From: Vicinamibacteria bacterium
GTDB lineage: Bacteria > Acidobacteriota > Vicinamibacteria > Fen-336
Length of the DNA: 64,000 nucleotides
Direction of reading: 5' to 3'
Assembly (NCBI GenBank): GCA_025994075.1
Contig: JAMQGV010000017.1
Coordinates: 286,495 to 350,494 of the forward strand
A model generated the notes under the pieces. It was not told the DNA's origin and made no database searches. It saw nothing but the letters and a program-made list of their open reading frames with translations. The translations under genes and the position numbers were made by a program. Every line of letters begins with the position of its first letter. Positions within the stretch are counted from its first letter, which is position 1. This document shows, in pieces, positions 44,371 through 51,824 of the stretch.

Positions 44371-45278
44371 GCCTCCCGGCCGGGGTCGTCGACAGCCTCC
44401 GCGAGGCCGGCCGCATCGCGTCCGCGGCGCGGCGGCTCGGCGCGGAGGCGATCCGCGCGGGCACCCTCGTGCGCGAGGTGTGCGAGCAGGTGGAGGCCGA
44501 GATCGAGCGCCAGGGCGGCGGCGTCGCCTTCCCCGCCCAGTCGTCGCGCAACGCGCTGGCGGCCCACTACTGCTCGGCCCCCGACGACCAGACGCGCTAT
44601 GCCGAGGGGGACCTCGCCAAGCTCGACATCGGCGTCCACGTCGACGGCTGGGTCGTCGACACCGCGACCACCGTCAACGTGGGCGACGCGCCCGGAAACC
44701 GGCTGCTCGTGGAGGCCGCGGAGGCGGCGCTCTCGGCCGCGATCGGCGCCGCCGCGCCGGGCGTCTCCGTGCGCACCCTCTCGCGCGTGCTGGAGCAGGA
44801 GATCCGCCGCCGCGGGCTGCGGCCGATGCGGAACCTGTGCGGGCACGGCGTCGGGCGCTGGACCGTGCACTGCGCGCCGGCGGTGCCCAACGTGCTGGCC
44901 CCGGGCGACCCCGACCACCTGCTGACGCCGGGGTCCGTGATCGCGATCGAGCCGTTCGCGACCGACGGCAGCGGCGAGGTCGGGGAGCACGGGATGCCCG
45001 AGGTGTTCCGGGTGCCTCCGGCGGCTCCGCTCGGCGAGTTGCCGGGGGTGGCGCCGGCGCTGGTCGCGGCGGTCGCCGCCTTCCGCGGGCTGCCTTTCGC
45101 GCGGCGGCAGTTGCGGGCCTTCCCGCCGGACGAGGTGCAGGCGGCGCTGGCCGCGCTGCGGCGGAAGGGGGTGCTGCAGTCCTACGCGGCGCTGCGCGAG
45201 GCGTGGGGCCGCCCGGTCGCCCAGGCCGAACACACCCTGCTCGTCAAGGACGACGGCATCGAGGTCCTGACGGCGTAG
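44367..45278 (+). CDS. map: Type II (archaeal-like) methionine aminopeptidase, apparent CTG start
   Basis: 303 aa if translation starts at CTG 44367, within CTGA over the DHH-gene stop. M24 signatures: SLREAGRIAS, FPAQSSRNALAAHY, KLDIGVHVDGWVVDTATTVNV (metal Asp pair), NLCGHGVGRWTVH, VIAIEPF and the final EHTLLV. The large insertion (about 200-265) marks type II. The first standard start, GTG 44469, would remove 34 residues including the conserved SLREAGRIAS helix. The enzyme removes initiator Met. Type II MAPs are the archaeal/eukaryotic form and less common in bacteria. Confidence 0.85.
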   Translation: MSLPAGVVDSLREAGRIASAARRLGAEAIRAGTLVREVCEQVEAEIERQGGGVAFPAQSSRNALAAHYCSAPDDQTRYAEGDLAKLDIGVHVDGWVVDTATTVNVGDAPGNRLLVEAAEAALSAAIGAAAPGVSVRTLSRVLEQEIRRRGLRPMRNLCGHGVGRWTVHCAPAVPNVLAPGDPDHLLTPGSVIAIEPFATDGSGEVGEHGMPEVFRVPPAAPLGELPGVAPALVAAVAAFRGLPFARRQLRAFPPDEVQAALAALRRKGVLQSYAALREAWGRPVAQAEHTLLVKDDGIEVLTA

Positions 45279-45290
45279 CCCCCGAACTCG

Positions 45291-45377
45291 TTTCTGGAGT
45301 CGCCGAGCCGCCTGGCGGCGTCTCTGCGCTCCTCGGGGGCTCCGTCGGAGGCGAAGCCTCCTCCGCCCCCGAACCCC
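45291..45377 (-). repeat. Intergenic hairpin repeat, copy 2
   Basis: Related along its length to 18265-18355. Outer stem TCGGGGGC (45333-45340) / GCCCCCGA (45365-45372), with inner hairpin GGAGGC-GAA-GCCTCC (45347-45361). On the minus strand it starts at the base after the stop of the gene at 45378-45614. It fills the gap between convergent genes and may act as a terminator or mRNA 3'-stabiliser. Confidence 0.7.
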
Positions 45378-45614
45378 CTACTTCTCCTGGTCCTCTTCCT
45401 CTTCCTGCTTCTTTTCTTCTTCGGGGAGGTCGTAGAGGCGGGCCTGGGGGCCGGGCACGATGCCCATGAGGTCGGGGTCGTCGTTCGCCGAGCGGTCGAG
45501 CTTCACGCGCTGCTCGTTGCGTTCCACGCGCTTCGCCGCCTTGTCTCGGGCGCGCTCCTGGCGCGCGATCTCGCGCTGCCGCTTGGCAAAGGTCGCTCGG
45601 GATCTGGTGGCCAT
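45378..45614 (-). CDS. Small charged protein, 78 aa
   Basis: ATG 45614 with GGAGC upstream. A strongly basic N-terminal helix (TRSRATFAKRQREIARQERARDKAAKRVERNEQR) is followed by DDPDLMGIVPGPQARLYDLP and an acidic tail (EEEKKQEEEEDQEK). It is predicted helical, possibly coiled-coil and nucleic-acid-binding. I know similar short proteins only as conserved hypotheticals. Divergent from the SUI1 gene. Stop abuts intergenic repeat copy 2. Confidence 0.7.
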   Translation of the reverse strand: MATRSRATFAKRQREIARQERARDKAAKRVERNEQRVKLDRSANDDPDLMGIVPGPQARLYDLPEEEKKQEEEEDQEK

Positions 45615-45723
45615 CTTCTGGTTTCGCTCCGGGAGTTGCAGGGACGGCGGGCCGGCGGAATGCCGCCGCGGTCCGCGCCGTCTCGAGCGGGCAAGTCTAC
45701 CACCGCTGTGATTGAATACCCCC

Positions 45724-46068
45724 GTGGCGCGCGAACGCGAGAGCCGGCTCGCCTGGTCCACGGACGGCGCCCACCTGCGGCCCGAGCCGCGGCCCGCGAC
45801 CCCGGCCGTGGCCCCGGGCGCCACCCGCCTGCGGCTGGAGCGGCGGGCGGCAGGGCGCCTCGTCACGGTGGTGACGGGGCTGCCAGGCGACGCCACGGCG
45901 GCGGCGGCCCTCGCCCAGGAGTGCAAGCGAGCGAGCGCGGCCGGCGGCGCGTTCAAGGACGGCGTGCTGGAGCTGCAGGGCGACCAGCGCGAACGGGTCG
46001 AGGCGGTGTTGCGCGCGAGGGGCGTCCAGAGCAAGCGCGCGGGGGGAGACCCCGGGGGAAAGAGATGA
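45724..46068 (+). CDS. SUI1/eIF1-like protein (YciH family)
   Basis: 114 aa from GTG 45724 (TTG 45712 is an alternative). An Arg/Pro-rich N-terminus of about 45 residues precedes a SUI1 domain: VTVVTGLPGDATAAAALAQECKRASAAGGAFKDGVLELQG, where the GL and KK/CG-type positions match bacterial YciH. These bind the small ribosomal subunit and affect start-site fidelity. That is notable here, given the non-AUG starts and overlapping genes in this window. Stop overlaps the SDR start (ATGA). Confidence 0.85.
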   Translation: MARERESRLAWSTDGAHLRPEPRPATPAVAPGATRLRLERRAAGRLVTVVTGLPGDATAAAALAQECKRASAAGGAFKDGVLELQGDQRERVEAVLRARGVQSKRAGGDPGGKR

Positions 46069-46922
46069 AGGAGAGCTTCCGCGGCGACCTGCTGGCGGGC
46101 AAGACGACGCTGATCACGGGCGGCGGCAGCGGCCTCGGCAAGGCGATGGCGCTGCGGATGGCGTCGCTCGGCGCGAAGGTGGCCGTCGTCGGCCGCCGCA
46201 GCGAGCCGCTGCAGCAGACGGTCGACGAGATCGCGGCGGCGGGCGGGACCGCGGCCTGGGCCAGCGCCGACGTGCGCGACTCGGCGGCGGTGGCGGCGGC
46301 CTTCGACGCGGTGGAGGCGAAGCTGGGGCCGGTCAACCAGCTCGTCAACAACGCCGCCGGCAACTTCCTCTCGGCCTCCGAGGACCTCTCGGACAACGCC
46401 TTCGACGCGGTGGTCAAGATCGTGCTCTACGGCACCTTCAACGCCACCCGCGAGCTGGGCCGGCGGCTGATCGCGCGCGGCGCGCCGGGCGAGGTGCTCT
46501 CGGTCGTCACCACCTACGTGCACACCGGCTCCGCCTTCGTGCTGCCGTCGGCCACGGCCAAGGCCGGGGTGGCGGCGATGATGCGGTCGCTGGCGGTCGA
46601 GTGGGCCGCCTACGGCATCCGCCTCAACTGCGTGGCGCCGGGCCCGTTCCCCACCGAGGGCGCCTTCAGCCGGCTGCTGCCCGGCTCCGAGATCGAGAAG
46701 CAGGCGAAGCGCCGGGTGCCGTCGCGCCGCTTCGGCGAGCACCACGAGCTGACCAGCCTGGTCGCGTTCCTGATGAGCGACGCGAGCCCGTACCAGACCG
46801 GCGACATCGTCACGATCGACGGCGCCGAGGGCCTGTTCTCGGGCCAGCAGTTCGCCGGCTTCGCCCACCTCGATCGCGCGATGGCGAAGGAGATGATGGC
46901 CGCACTCAAGCCGAAGAAGTGA
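46065..46922 (+). CDS. SDR oxidoreductase, 2,4-dienoyl-CoA reductase-like
   Basis: 285 aa from ATG 46065. Rossmann motif TLITGGGSGLGKAMA, NNAAGNFLSASEDLS and VLYGTFNATRELG closely follow the mammalian-type dienoyl-CoA reductases. The canonical catalytic Tyr of YxxxK is absent (SATAK instead), as in that subgroup, which leaves the Lys. It would reduce 2,4-dienoyl-CoA with NADPH in unsaturated fatty-acid beta-oxidation. ATGA overlap with SUI1 upstream and GTGA overlap with the zinc-ribbon gene downstream. Confidence 0.85.
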   Translation: MKESFRGDLLAGKTTLITGGGSGLGKAMALRMASLGAKVAVVGRRSEPLQQTVDEIAAAGGTAAWASADVRDSAAVAAAFDAVEAKLGPVNQLVNNAAGNFLSASEDLSDNAFDAVVKIVLYGTFNATRELGRRLIARGAPGEVLSVVTTYVHTGSAFVLPSATAKAGVAAMMRSLAVEWAAYGIRLNCVAPGPFPTEGAFSRLLPGSEIEKQAKRRVPSRRFGEHHELTSLVAFLMSDASPYQTGDIVTIDGAEGLFSGQQFAGFAHLDRAMAKEMMAALKPKK

Positions 46923-47320
46923 CGTCGATCGACCAGCCGCCGGCTCCGCCGCAGGAACCCGAGCTCGACCTGCGGCGCCACCCGCGCACCGACACCCAGC
47001 CGATCAGCATCCGCGACTGGAGGCGGTTCACGCGCGGCGAGGGGTGCCCGGCCTGCGGCCACGCCGACACCCGGCCCTCCCACCGCAGCCCCTGGTGGGC
47101 GGCCCTGTTCGGCCTGCGCTCGCGCCGCTGCCGGGCCTGCCGCGCGCTCTACGCGCAGGTCCGGCCCGCGGAGCTGCTGGCCACCGTCGTGCTCGCGCTG
47201 CTGCTGCTCGGCGGGCTCGCCGAGGTGGCGCGGCGCGCGACCCGCGCCGCCCCGGGTCCGCGGCCGGCGCCGGCCGGCGCCAAGGGCGACGCCAAGCTGC
47301 CGCCGCCGGTGCTGCGCTAG
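46919..47320 (+). CDS. Zinc-ribbon single-TM protein, hypothetical
   Basis: 133 aa from GTG 46919, in a GTGA overlap with the SDR stop. A CPACG ... CRACRALY pair of CxxC motifs (about residues 43-83) forms a likely zinc ribbon; it is followed by one TM helix (about 90-107) and a Pro/Ala-rich tail. Family not recognised. The third gene of a tightly overlapped unit; convergent with the arginase-family gene. Confidence 0.7.
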   Translation: MTSIDQPPAPPQEPELDLRRHPRTDTQPISIRDWRRFTRGEGCPACGHADTRPSHRSPWWAALFGLRSRRCRACRALYAQVRPAELLATVVLALLLLGGLAEVARRATRAAPGPRPAPAGAKGDAKLPPPVLR

Positions 47321-47333
47321 AAGGCGGTCGCGC

Positions 47334-48362
47334 TCAGGCCCGCTGCGAGAGCAGCATCCAGCCGATCAGCTTGTAGAGCAGGCGCGCGCCGACCGCGCCG
47401 TCCCACTCGTCGTCTCCGGGGCCAGGCGCCACCTCGTCGAGGTCGAAGCCGACGATCCGCCGCCCGCTCTCGACGACGCCGCGCAGCAGCAGGCTGGCCT
47501 GGGCGAACGAGAGCCCGCCCGGCACCGGCGTCCCGGTGTGCGGGCACAGCGCGGGGTCGAGGCCGTCGACGTCGAACGACACGTGCACCTCGCGCGGCAG
47601 CTCGGCGACGATGCGGCCGACCAGGTCGCGCCAGGTCTCGCCCGCCGCGAGGGCGTGCTGCAGGTCGGCGTCGAAGTAGGTGCGGATGCGGCCGCCGCTG
47701 CCGCGGATCAGCCGGTCCTCGTCTTCGCCGAAGTCGCGGATGCCGACCTGCACGATGCGCGAGACGCCGCCCAGCCGGTGGTGGACGTTGTGCATGATCG
47801 AGGCGTGCGAACGCGCGAAGCCCTCGTAGGCGTCGCGCAGGTCGGCGTGGGCGTCCACGTGCAGGATGCCGACCCCGGGGTGGCGCTCCGCGACCGCCTC
47901 GATCAGCCCGAACGGCGACGAGTGGTCGCCGCCGACCAGCCCGACCCGCTTGCCGCGGCCGAGCCATTCGGCCGCTTCGGCCCGGACCCGCGCGTCGAGC
48001 CGCTCGCCCGCGGCGTCGACCGCGGCGACGGCCGCGCGCAGGGCGGGGTCGTCGCCCGGCCCGCCGCGCTCGATCACCGGCAGCGCGTGGCGGCGCGCTT
48101 CGTCGCTCCAGGCGCGCACCTCGGCCGGGACCGCGAGCATCGCGATGCCGGCCTCGTAGGGTCGCCCCGTCTCGCGGTCGAAGAGGTCCACCTGGCGCGA
48201 GGCGGCGAGCACCGCAGCCGGGCCGTCCGCGGTGCCGGCGCGATACGAGACCGTGGCCTCCCACGGCACCGGCAGCAGCACGACGCCGGCATCGTCGGGC
48301 GAATGCGGCAGGCCGAACACGCCGTCGTGGACCGCGGCGCCGGAAGGGTCGAAGCTCTCCAT
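47334..48362 (-). CDS. Arginase/agmatinase-family ureohydrolase
   Basis: 342 aa from ATG 48362. The binuclear Mn site is complete: GLVGGDHSSPFG, ILHVDAHADLR and HVSFDVDGLDPALCPHTGTPVPGG. Family members hydrolyse agmatine, arginine, formimidoylglutamate or guanidine-type compounds; agmatinase is the nearest guess by the VPWEATVSYRAGTADGPAAV opening. Divergent from marR, with a palindromic operator in the 64-bp gap, so it may be part of the MarR regulon. Confidence 0.88.
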   Translation of the reverse strand: MESFDPSGAAVHDGVFGLPHSPDDAGVVLLPVPWEATVSYRAGTADGPAAVLAASRQVDLFDRETGRPYEAGIAMLAVPAEVRAWSDEARRHALPVIERGGPGDDPALRAAVAAVDAAGERLDARVRAEAAEWLGRGKRVGLVGGDHSSPFGLIEAVAERHPGVGILHVDAHADLRDAYEGFARSHASIMHNVHHRLGGVSRIVQVGIRDFGEDEDRLIRGSGGRIRTYFDADLQHALAAGETWRDLVGRIVAELPREVHVSFDVDGLDPALCPHTGTPVPGGLSFAQASLLLRGVVESGRRIVGFDLDEVAPGPGDDEWDGAVGARLLYKLIGWMLLSQRA

Positions 48363-48385
48363 GGCGGGCCAGCATAGCAGCCCGT

Positions 48386-48414
48386 CCAGATCGTTGATGT
48401 TGACAACGATCTGG
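48386..48414. promoter_or_regulatory. MarR-type operator, site 1
   Basis: A perfect 11-bp inverted repeat CCAGATCGTTG / CAACGATCTGG with 7-base centre ATGTTGA, in the divergent gap between the arginase-family gene and marR. Its core TCGTTGA-TGTTG-ACAACGA is nearly repeated at 48430-48448. Confidence 0.75.
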
Positions 48415-48426
48415 CGGGAGGCCACG

Positions 48427-48879
48427 ATGTCGTTGATGAAGTCAACGATTCCGGACGGCGAACTGCTGCGCGAGCTGGCCCGGCGCCACGTGCGGGCGCA
48501 GCGCGCCGCGGTGCTCGCGGCCGCGGGCTGCGGCGGCAGCGAGTGCCTGCTGCTGGGCGAGCTGGGCCGGCGCGGGCCGCTGGGCCTGCGCGAGCTGGCG
48601 GCGCGGCTGGGGCTCGACAAGGGCTTCGCGAGCCGCGCCGTCGGCCGCCTGCAGCGGCAGGGTCTCGTCGAGAAGGCCGTCGCGGAGGGCGACCGCCGCC
48701 GGGTCGCGCTGTCGCTGAGCGCCCGCGGGCGGCGGCGCTTCGAGGCCGTCGACCGCGCGCTGCGCGAGCAGGCCGAGCGGGTGTTCGGGCGGATCCCGGG
48801 CCCGCAGCGGCCGGCCGCGCGCCGCGCGCTGCAGCAGCTCTGCGACGCCGTGGGCCGCGAGGCGGGAGCCCTGTCGTGA
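48427..48879 (+). CDS. MarR-family transcriptional regulator
   Basis: 150 aa from ATG 48427 (GGGAGG 6 bases upstream). Winged-helix core: SECLLLGELGRRGPLGLRELAARLGLDKGFASRAVGRLQRQGLVEK with the wing at AEGDRRRVALSLSARGRR. Two matching palindromes, one upstream and one across its first codons, suggest strong autorepression. GTGA overlap with the GNAT gene shows it heads a MarR-GNAT-MsrP unit. MarR-GNAT pairs also exist as fused proteins. Confidence 0.92.
   Translation: MSLMKSTIPDGELLRELARRHVRAQRAAVLAAAGCGGSECLLLGELGRRGPLGLRELAARLGLDKGFASRAVGRLQRQGLVEKAVAEGDRRRVALSLSARGRRRFEAVDRALREQAERVFGRIPGPQRPAARRALQQLCDAVGREAGALS
48430..48448. promoter_or_regulatory. MarR-type operator, site 2 (inside marR start)
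   Basis: TCGTTGA-TGAAG-TCAACGA, a perfect 7-bp inverted repeat with the same half-site and 19-bp length as the core of site 1. The centres are 39 bp apart. It covers codons 2-8 of marR, where a bound dimer would block elongation. Confidence 0.7.
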
Positions 48880-49331
48880 CGACCCGGGCCGCGCGCGAGG
48901 GCGACTGGCCGGCGATCGCGGCGCTGCTCGCCGCCTGCGGCCTGCCGCTCGCGGGCGCCCGCGACCACCTCGCCGGGTTCCGCCTGGTCGAGGAGGGCGG
49001 CGTCGTGATCGCCTGCGCGGCGCTGGAGCGCCACGGCCGCCACGGCCTGCTGCGCTCGGTGGCGGTGGCGGCGAGCGCGCGCGGCCGCGGCCACGGCGAC
49101 GCGCTGGTGTCCGGGCTGCTCGCCGAGGCGCGGGCCGCGGGGCTGCGCGACGTCTCGCTGCTGACCACGACCGCCGCGGACTACTTCGCGGCCCGCGGCT
49201 TCGTCCGCGTCGGCCGCGAGGCGCTGAGCGCCGCGCTGTCGGCCAGCGCCGAGCTGCGCGGCGCCTGCCCCGCCTCGGCCGTCGCGATGAGGCGGGACCT
49301 GTCGGGGGCGACTGGAGACGAGACGTGCTGA
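48876..49331 (+). CDS. GNAT acetyltransferase, ArsN2-like
   Basis: 151 aa from GTG 48876. The acetyl-CoA loop lies in SVAVAASARGRGHGDALV. The sequence closely follows the arsenic-associated ArsN2 group: LLAACGLPLAG, ALERHGRHGLLRSVAV, VSLLTTTAADYFAARGF and the C-terminal CPASAVAMRRDL. Members occur in ars operons or next to ArsR/MarR-type regulators and are thought to acetylate arsenic-containing or related small toxic compounds. No other ars gene is present here. Overlaps marR (GTGA) and msrP (7 bp). Confidence 0.85.
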   Translation: MTTRAAREGDWPAIAALLAACGLPLAGARDHLAGFRLVEEGGVVIACAALERHGRHGLLRSVAVAASARGRGHGDALVSGLLAEARAAGLRDVSLLTTTAADYFAARGFVRVGREALSAALSASAELRGACPASAVAMRRDLSGATGDETC

Positions 49332-50227
49332 TCCGCGTGCCGCGAGGCTGGGAACTGAAGGCCGGCGAGGCGACTCCCGAGGGCGTCTTCGCCGGGCGCC
49401 GGAAACTGGTGGCGGGCCTGGTCGCCGGCGCGCTGCTGCCGCGGGCGGCGTGGGCGCAGGACGCGCCGCCGGCCGCCGCGCGCTCGACGCGCTACACGCT
49501 CGACCGCCCGCTGACCGAAGAGACGCTGGCGGCGCGCCACAACGTGTTCGACGAGTTCACCGGCCAGCGCGACCAGGTCTGGAAGCTCGCCGCCGGGATG
49601 AAGACCGACCCCTGGCGCGTCCACGTCGGCGGCGCGGTGGAGAAGGCGCTCAGCTTCGACCTCGACGACCTCGTGCGGCTCATGGGGCTCGAGGAACGGC
49701 TGTACCGCCACCGCTGCGTCGAGGCGTGGTCGATGGCCGTGCCCTGGACCGGCTTCCCGCTGGCCCGGTTCGTGGAGCTGTGCCGGCCGCTCTCGAAAGC
49801 GCGCCACCTGCGCATGCTGAGCGTGTCCGACCCCTCGCTGCCCGGCTGGTACGCGACGAAGCGGGTGTTCCCGTACTACGAGGCGCTCACGCTCGCCGAG
49901 GCGAAGAACGAGCTGGCCTTCCTCGCGACCGGCATCTACGGCCGCCCGCTGCCGCCGCAGCACGGCGCGCCGCTGCGCCTGGCGGTGCCGTGGAAGTACG
50001 GGCTCAAGAGCCTGAAGTCGATCGTCGCCTTCCAGTTCACCGAGGAGCGGCCCGGCACGTTCTGGAACGACCTGTCGCCGCGCAACTACACCTGGGAGTC
50101 GAACGTGCTGCCCCACGTGCCGCACCCCTGGCCGCAGACCCACGAGACGCCGCTCGGGTCGACCGAGCGGCGGGAGACGCTGCCCTACAACGGCTACGCG
50201 GAGTTCGTCGCCCACCTCTACGCATGA
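49325..50227 (+). CDS. msrP: Protein-methionine-sulfoxide reductase catalytic subunit MsrP
   Basis: 300 aa from GTG 49325. The N-terminus follows the MsrP pattern (TPEGVFAGRRKLV), a twin-arginine signal for export with molybdopterin bound. The Mo-ligating Cys lies in YRHRCVEAWSM; further family motifs are DEFTGQR, WYATKRVFPYYEA, GAPLRLAVPWKYGLKS and YTWESNVLPHVPHPWPQTHE. The enzyme repairs oxidised methionine in envelope proteins. The haem partner MsrQ is missing; the next gene is a short secreted protein instead. A user of the Mo-cofactor genes at 7-15 kb. Confidence 0.95.
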   Translation: MLIRVPRGWELKAGEATPEGVFAGRRKLVAGLVAGALLPRAAWAQDAPPAAARSTRYTLDRPLTEETLAARHNVFDEFTGQRDQVWKLAAGMKTDPWRVHVGGAVEKALSFDLDDLVRLMGLEERLYRHRCVEAWSMAVPWTGFPLARFVELCRPLSKARHLRMLSVSDPSLPGWYATKRVFPYYEALTLAEAKNELAFLATGIYGRPLPPQHGAPLRLAVPWKYGLKSLKSIVAFQFTEERPGTFWNDLSPRNYTWESNVLPHVPHPWPQTHETPLGSTERRETLPYNGYAEFVAHLYA

Positions 50228-50721
50228 CCGCCGCCCTGCTGGCCGCGACCCTCGCGGCCGCCTCGCTGCAGGCGACCACCGACGAGCGCGGGCTGCGCGT
50301 GAAGGGGCCGCTGTTCGAACTGCACCTGGCGCCCGCCGCCGGCTGGGCGACGCTCGAGAAGCAGCCGACCGCGGGCACCGAGCTGGGGACGCTCGCGGTG
50401 ACGGGCCGCTTCACGGACTATCGCGGACAGCCCGTGCCGGCCGGAACGTACGTGCTGATCCTGGCCGTCCAGCCTCCGCTGAAGGACCACTTCGGCACGG
50501 CGCCCGCCCCCGAGTTCGCGCTGCTCGCGGGCGCCGGCGTTCCGCTCGACCGCGTGCCGCGCAGCGCCGGAGGGGCGCACCCGCTGGTGCTGCGGGTCGC
50601 GATCGGCGACAGCCCGGGACCGCCGGGACTCGCGGAAGCGCACGGCGAGGTGCTGGCCCGGCCACGGCCCGGCCGGGCCGCGCTGGTCGTCGTCGGGCGC
50701 GCGAAGGACCCCGAGTTCTAG
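50224..50721 (+). CDS. Exported protein of unknown function downstream of msrP
   Basis: 165 aa from ATG 50224 (ATGA overlap with msrP). Short signal peptide (LLAATLAAASLQA), then a beta-rich domain with GPLFELHLAPAAGWATLEKQPTAGTELGTLAVTGRFTDYRGQPVPAGTYVLIL. The GxYVLxL pattern recalls DUF2911-like domains, weakly. No Cys and no TM, so it cannot replace MsrQ. Co-translation with MsrP suggests a periplasmic role in the same response. Confidence 0.65.
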   Translation: MTAALLAATLAAASLQATTDERGLRVKGPLFELHLAPAAGWATLEKQPTAGTELGTLAVTGRFTDYRGQPVPAGTYVLILAVQPPLKDHFGTAPAPEFALLAGAGVPLDRVPRSAGGAHPLVLRVAIGDSPGPPGLAEAHGEVLARPRPGRAALVVVGRAKDPEF

Positions 50722-50738
50722 GGCGGTAGCATGGACGG

Positions 50739-51824
50739 GTGACCTCCCCGCGCCTGGTGTCGCTCGACGCGTTCCGCGGGGCGACGATCGCGGCGATGAT
50801 CCTGGTCAACAACCCCGGGAGCTGGAGCGCGATCTACTGGCCGCTCGACCACGCGAAGTGGCACGGCTGGACGCCGACCGACCTGATCTTCCCGTTCTTC
50901 CTGTTCATGGTCGGCATGGGGATCGTGTTCTCCTCCCGCGGCTCGTTCACCGAGGCCGCACTGCGCGCCGGCAAACTCGTCGGCCTCGGCCTGTTCATGG
51001 CGGCATGGCCGTACTTCAACTTCGCGACCCTGCGCTGGCCCGGCGTGCTGCAGCGGATCGGCCTGTGCTACCTGGCCGCGTGGGTGCTGCGGCGCGCGCT
51101 CGGCCCGCGCGGGCTGGCCGTCACGGTCTTCGCGCTGCTCGCGGGCTACTGGGTGCTGCTCACGTTCGTGCCGCTGCCGGGCGGGGCCGCGCCGAACCTG
51201 GAGCCCGGGCAGAACCTCGCGGCGGCGATCGACCGCCTGTTCCTCGACGGCCACATGTGGCGGCAGACGAAGACGTGGGACCCGGAGGGCCTGGTCTCGA
51301 CGCTGCCGGCGATCGCGACGACGCTGCTCGGCGTGCTGGCGGGGCTGTGGCTGCGGGCGGGCCACGACAAGGCCCGCACGGCCCTGGGGCTGCTCGCCGC
51401 GGGCGCCGCGCTGACGCTGCTGGGCGACGCCTGGGGCGCGGCGTTCCCGGTCAACAAGAGCCTGTGGACCTCGTCCTACGTGCTGCTGAGCGGCGGGCTC
51501 GCGGCGGGCCTGTTCGGGCTCTTCTACGCGCTGGCCGACGGCCTCGAGTGGCGCGCGCACTGGACGCCGCCGCTCGTCGCCTGGGGCCGCAACGCGATCC
51601 TCGTGTTCGTGCTCTCGGGCCTGCTCGCCAAGACGCTGGCGCTGGTCAAGGTCGCCGCGGCGGACGGTTCGCTGGTCGCGCTGTCGACGCTGCTGCACCG
51701 CGCGCTGTTCCTGTCCTGGCTCCCGCCCTACCCGGCCTCGCTCGCCTACGCGCTCGCCAACGTGGCGGGCTGGCACCTGGTGCTCGTGGCGCTCGACCGC
51801 CGCGGCTGGTACTTCAAGGTTTGA
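50739..51824 (+). CDS. Acyltransferase-like membrane protein (DUF5009/NagX, HGSNAT-like)
   Basis: 361 aa from GTG 50739. Begins RLVSLDAFRGATIAAMILVNNPGSW, the hallmark of heparan-alpha-glucosaminide N-acetyltransferase-related bacterial proteins, with LIFPFFLFMVGMGI in TM2 and about ten TM helices. Relatives transfer acetyl groups from cytosolic acetyl-CoA to periplasmic amino sugars. Its stop overlaps the TTG start of the CAP-domain gene (TTGA). Confidence 0.9.
   Translation: MTSPRLVSLDAFRGATIAAMILVNNPGSWSAIYWPLDHAKWHGWTPTDLIFPFFLFMVGMGIVFSSRGSFTEAALRAGKLVGLGLFMAAWPYFNFATLRWPGVLQRIGLCYLAAWVLRRALGPRGLAVTVFALLAGYWVLLTFVPLPGGAAPNLEPGQNLAAAIDRLFLDGHMWRQTKTWDPEGLVSTLPAIATTLLGVLAGLWLRAGHDKARTALGLLAAGAALTLLGDAWGAAFPVNKSLWTSSYVLLSGGLAAGLFGLFYALADGLEWRAHWTPPLVAWGRNAILVFVLSGLLAKTLALVKVAAADGSLVALSTLLHRALFLSWLPPYPASLAYALANVAGWHLVLVALDRRGWYFKV

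Noticed and set aside
48400..48428. TTGACA (48400-48405) with CACGAT as a sigma-70 promoter for marR
   Set aside because: The -10 is poor and overlaps the start codon; the TTGACA is part of the palindromic operator. The true promoter is left open.
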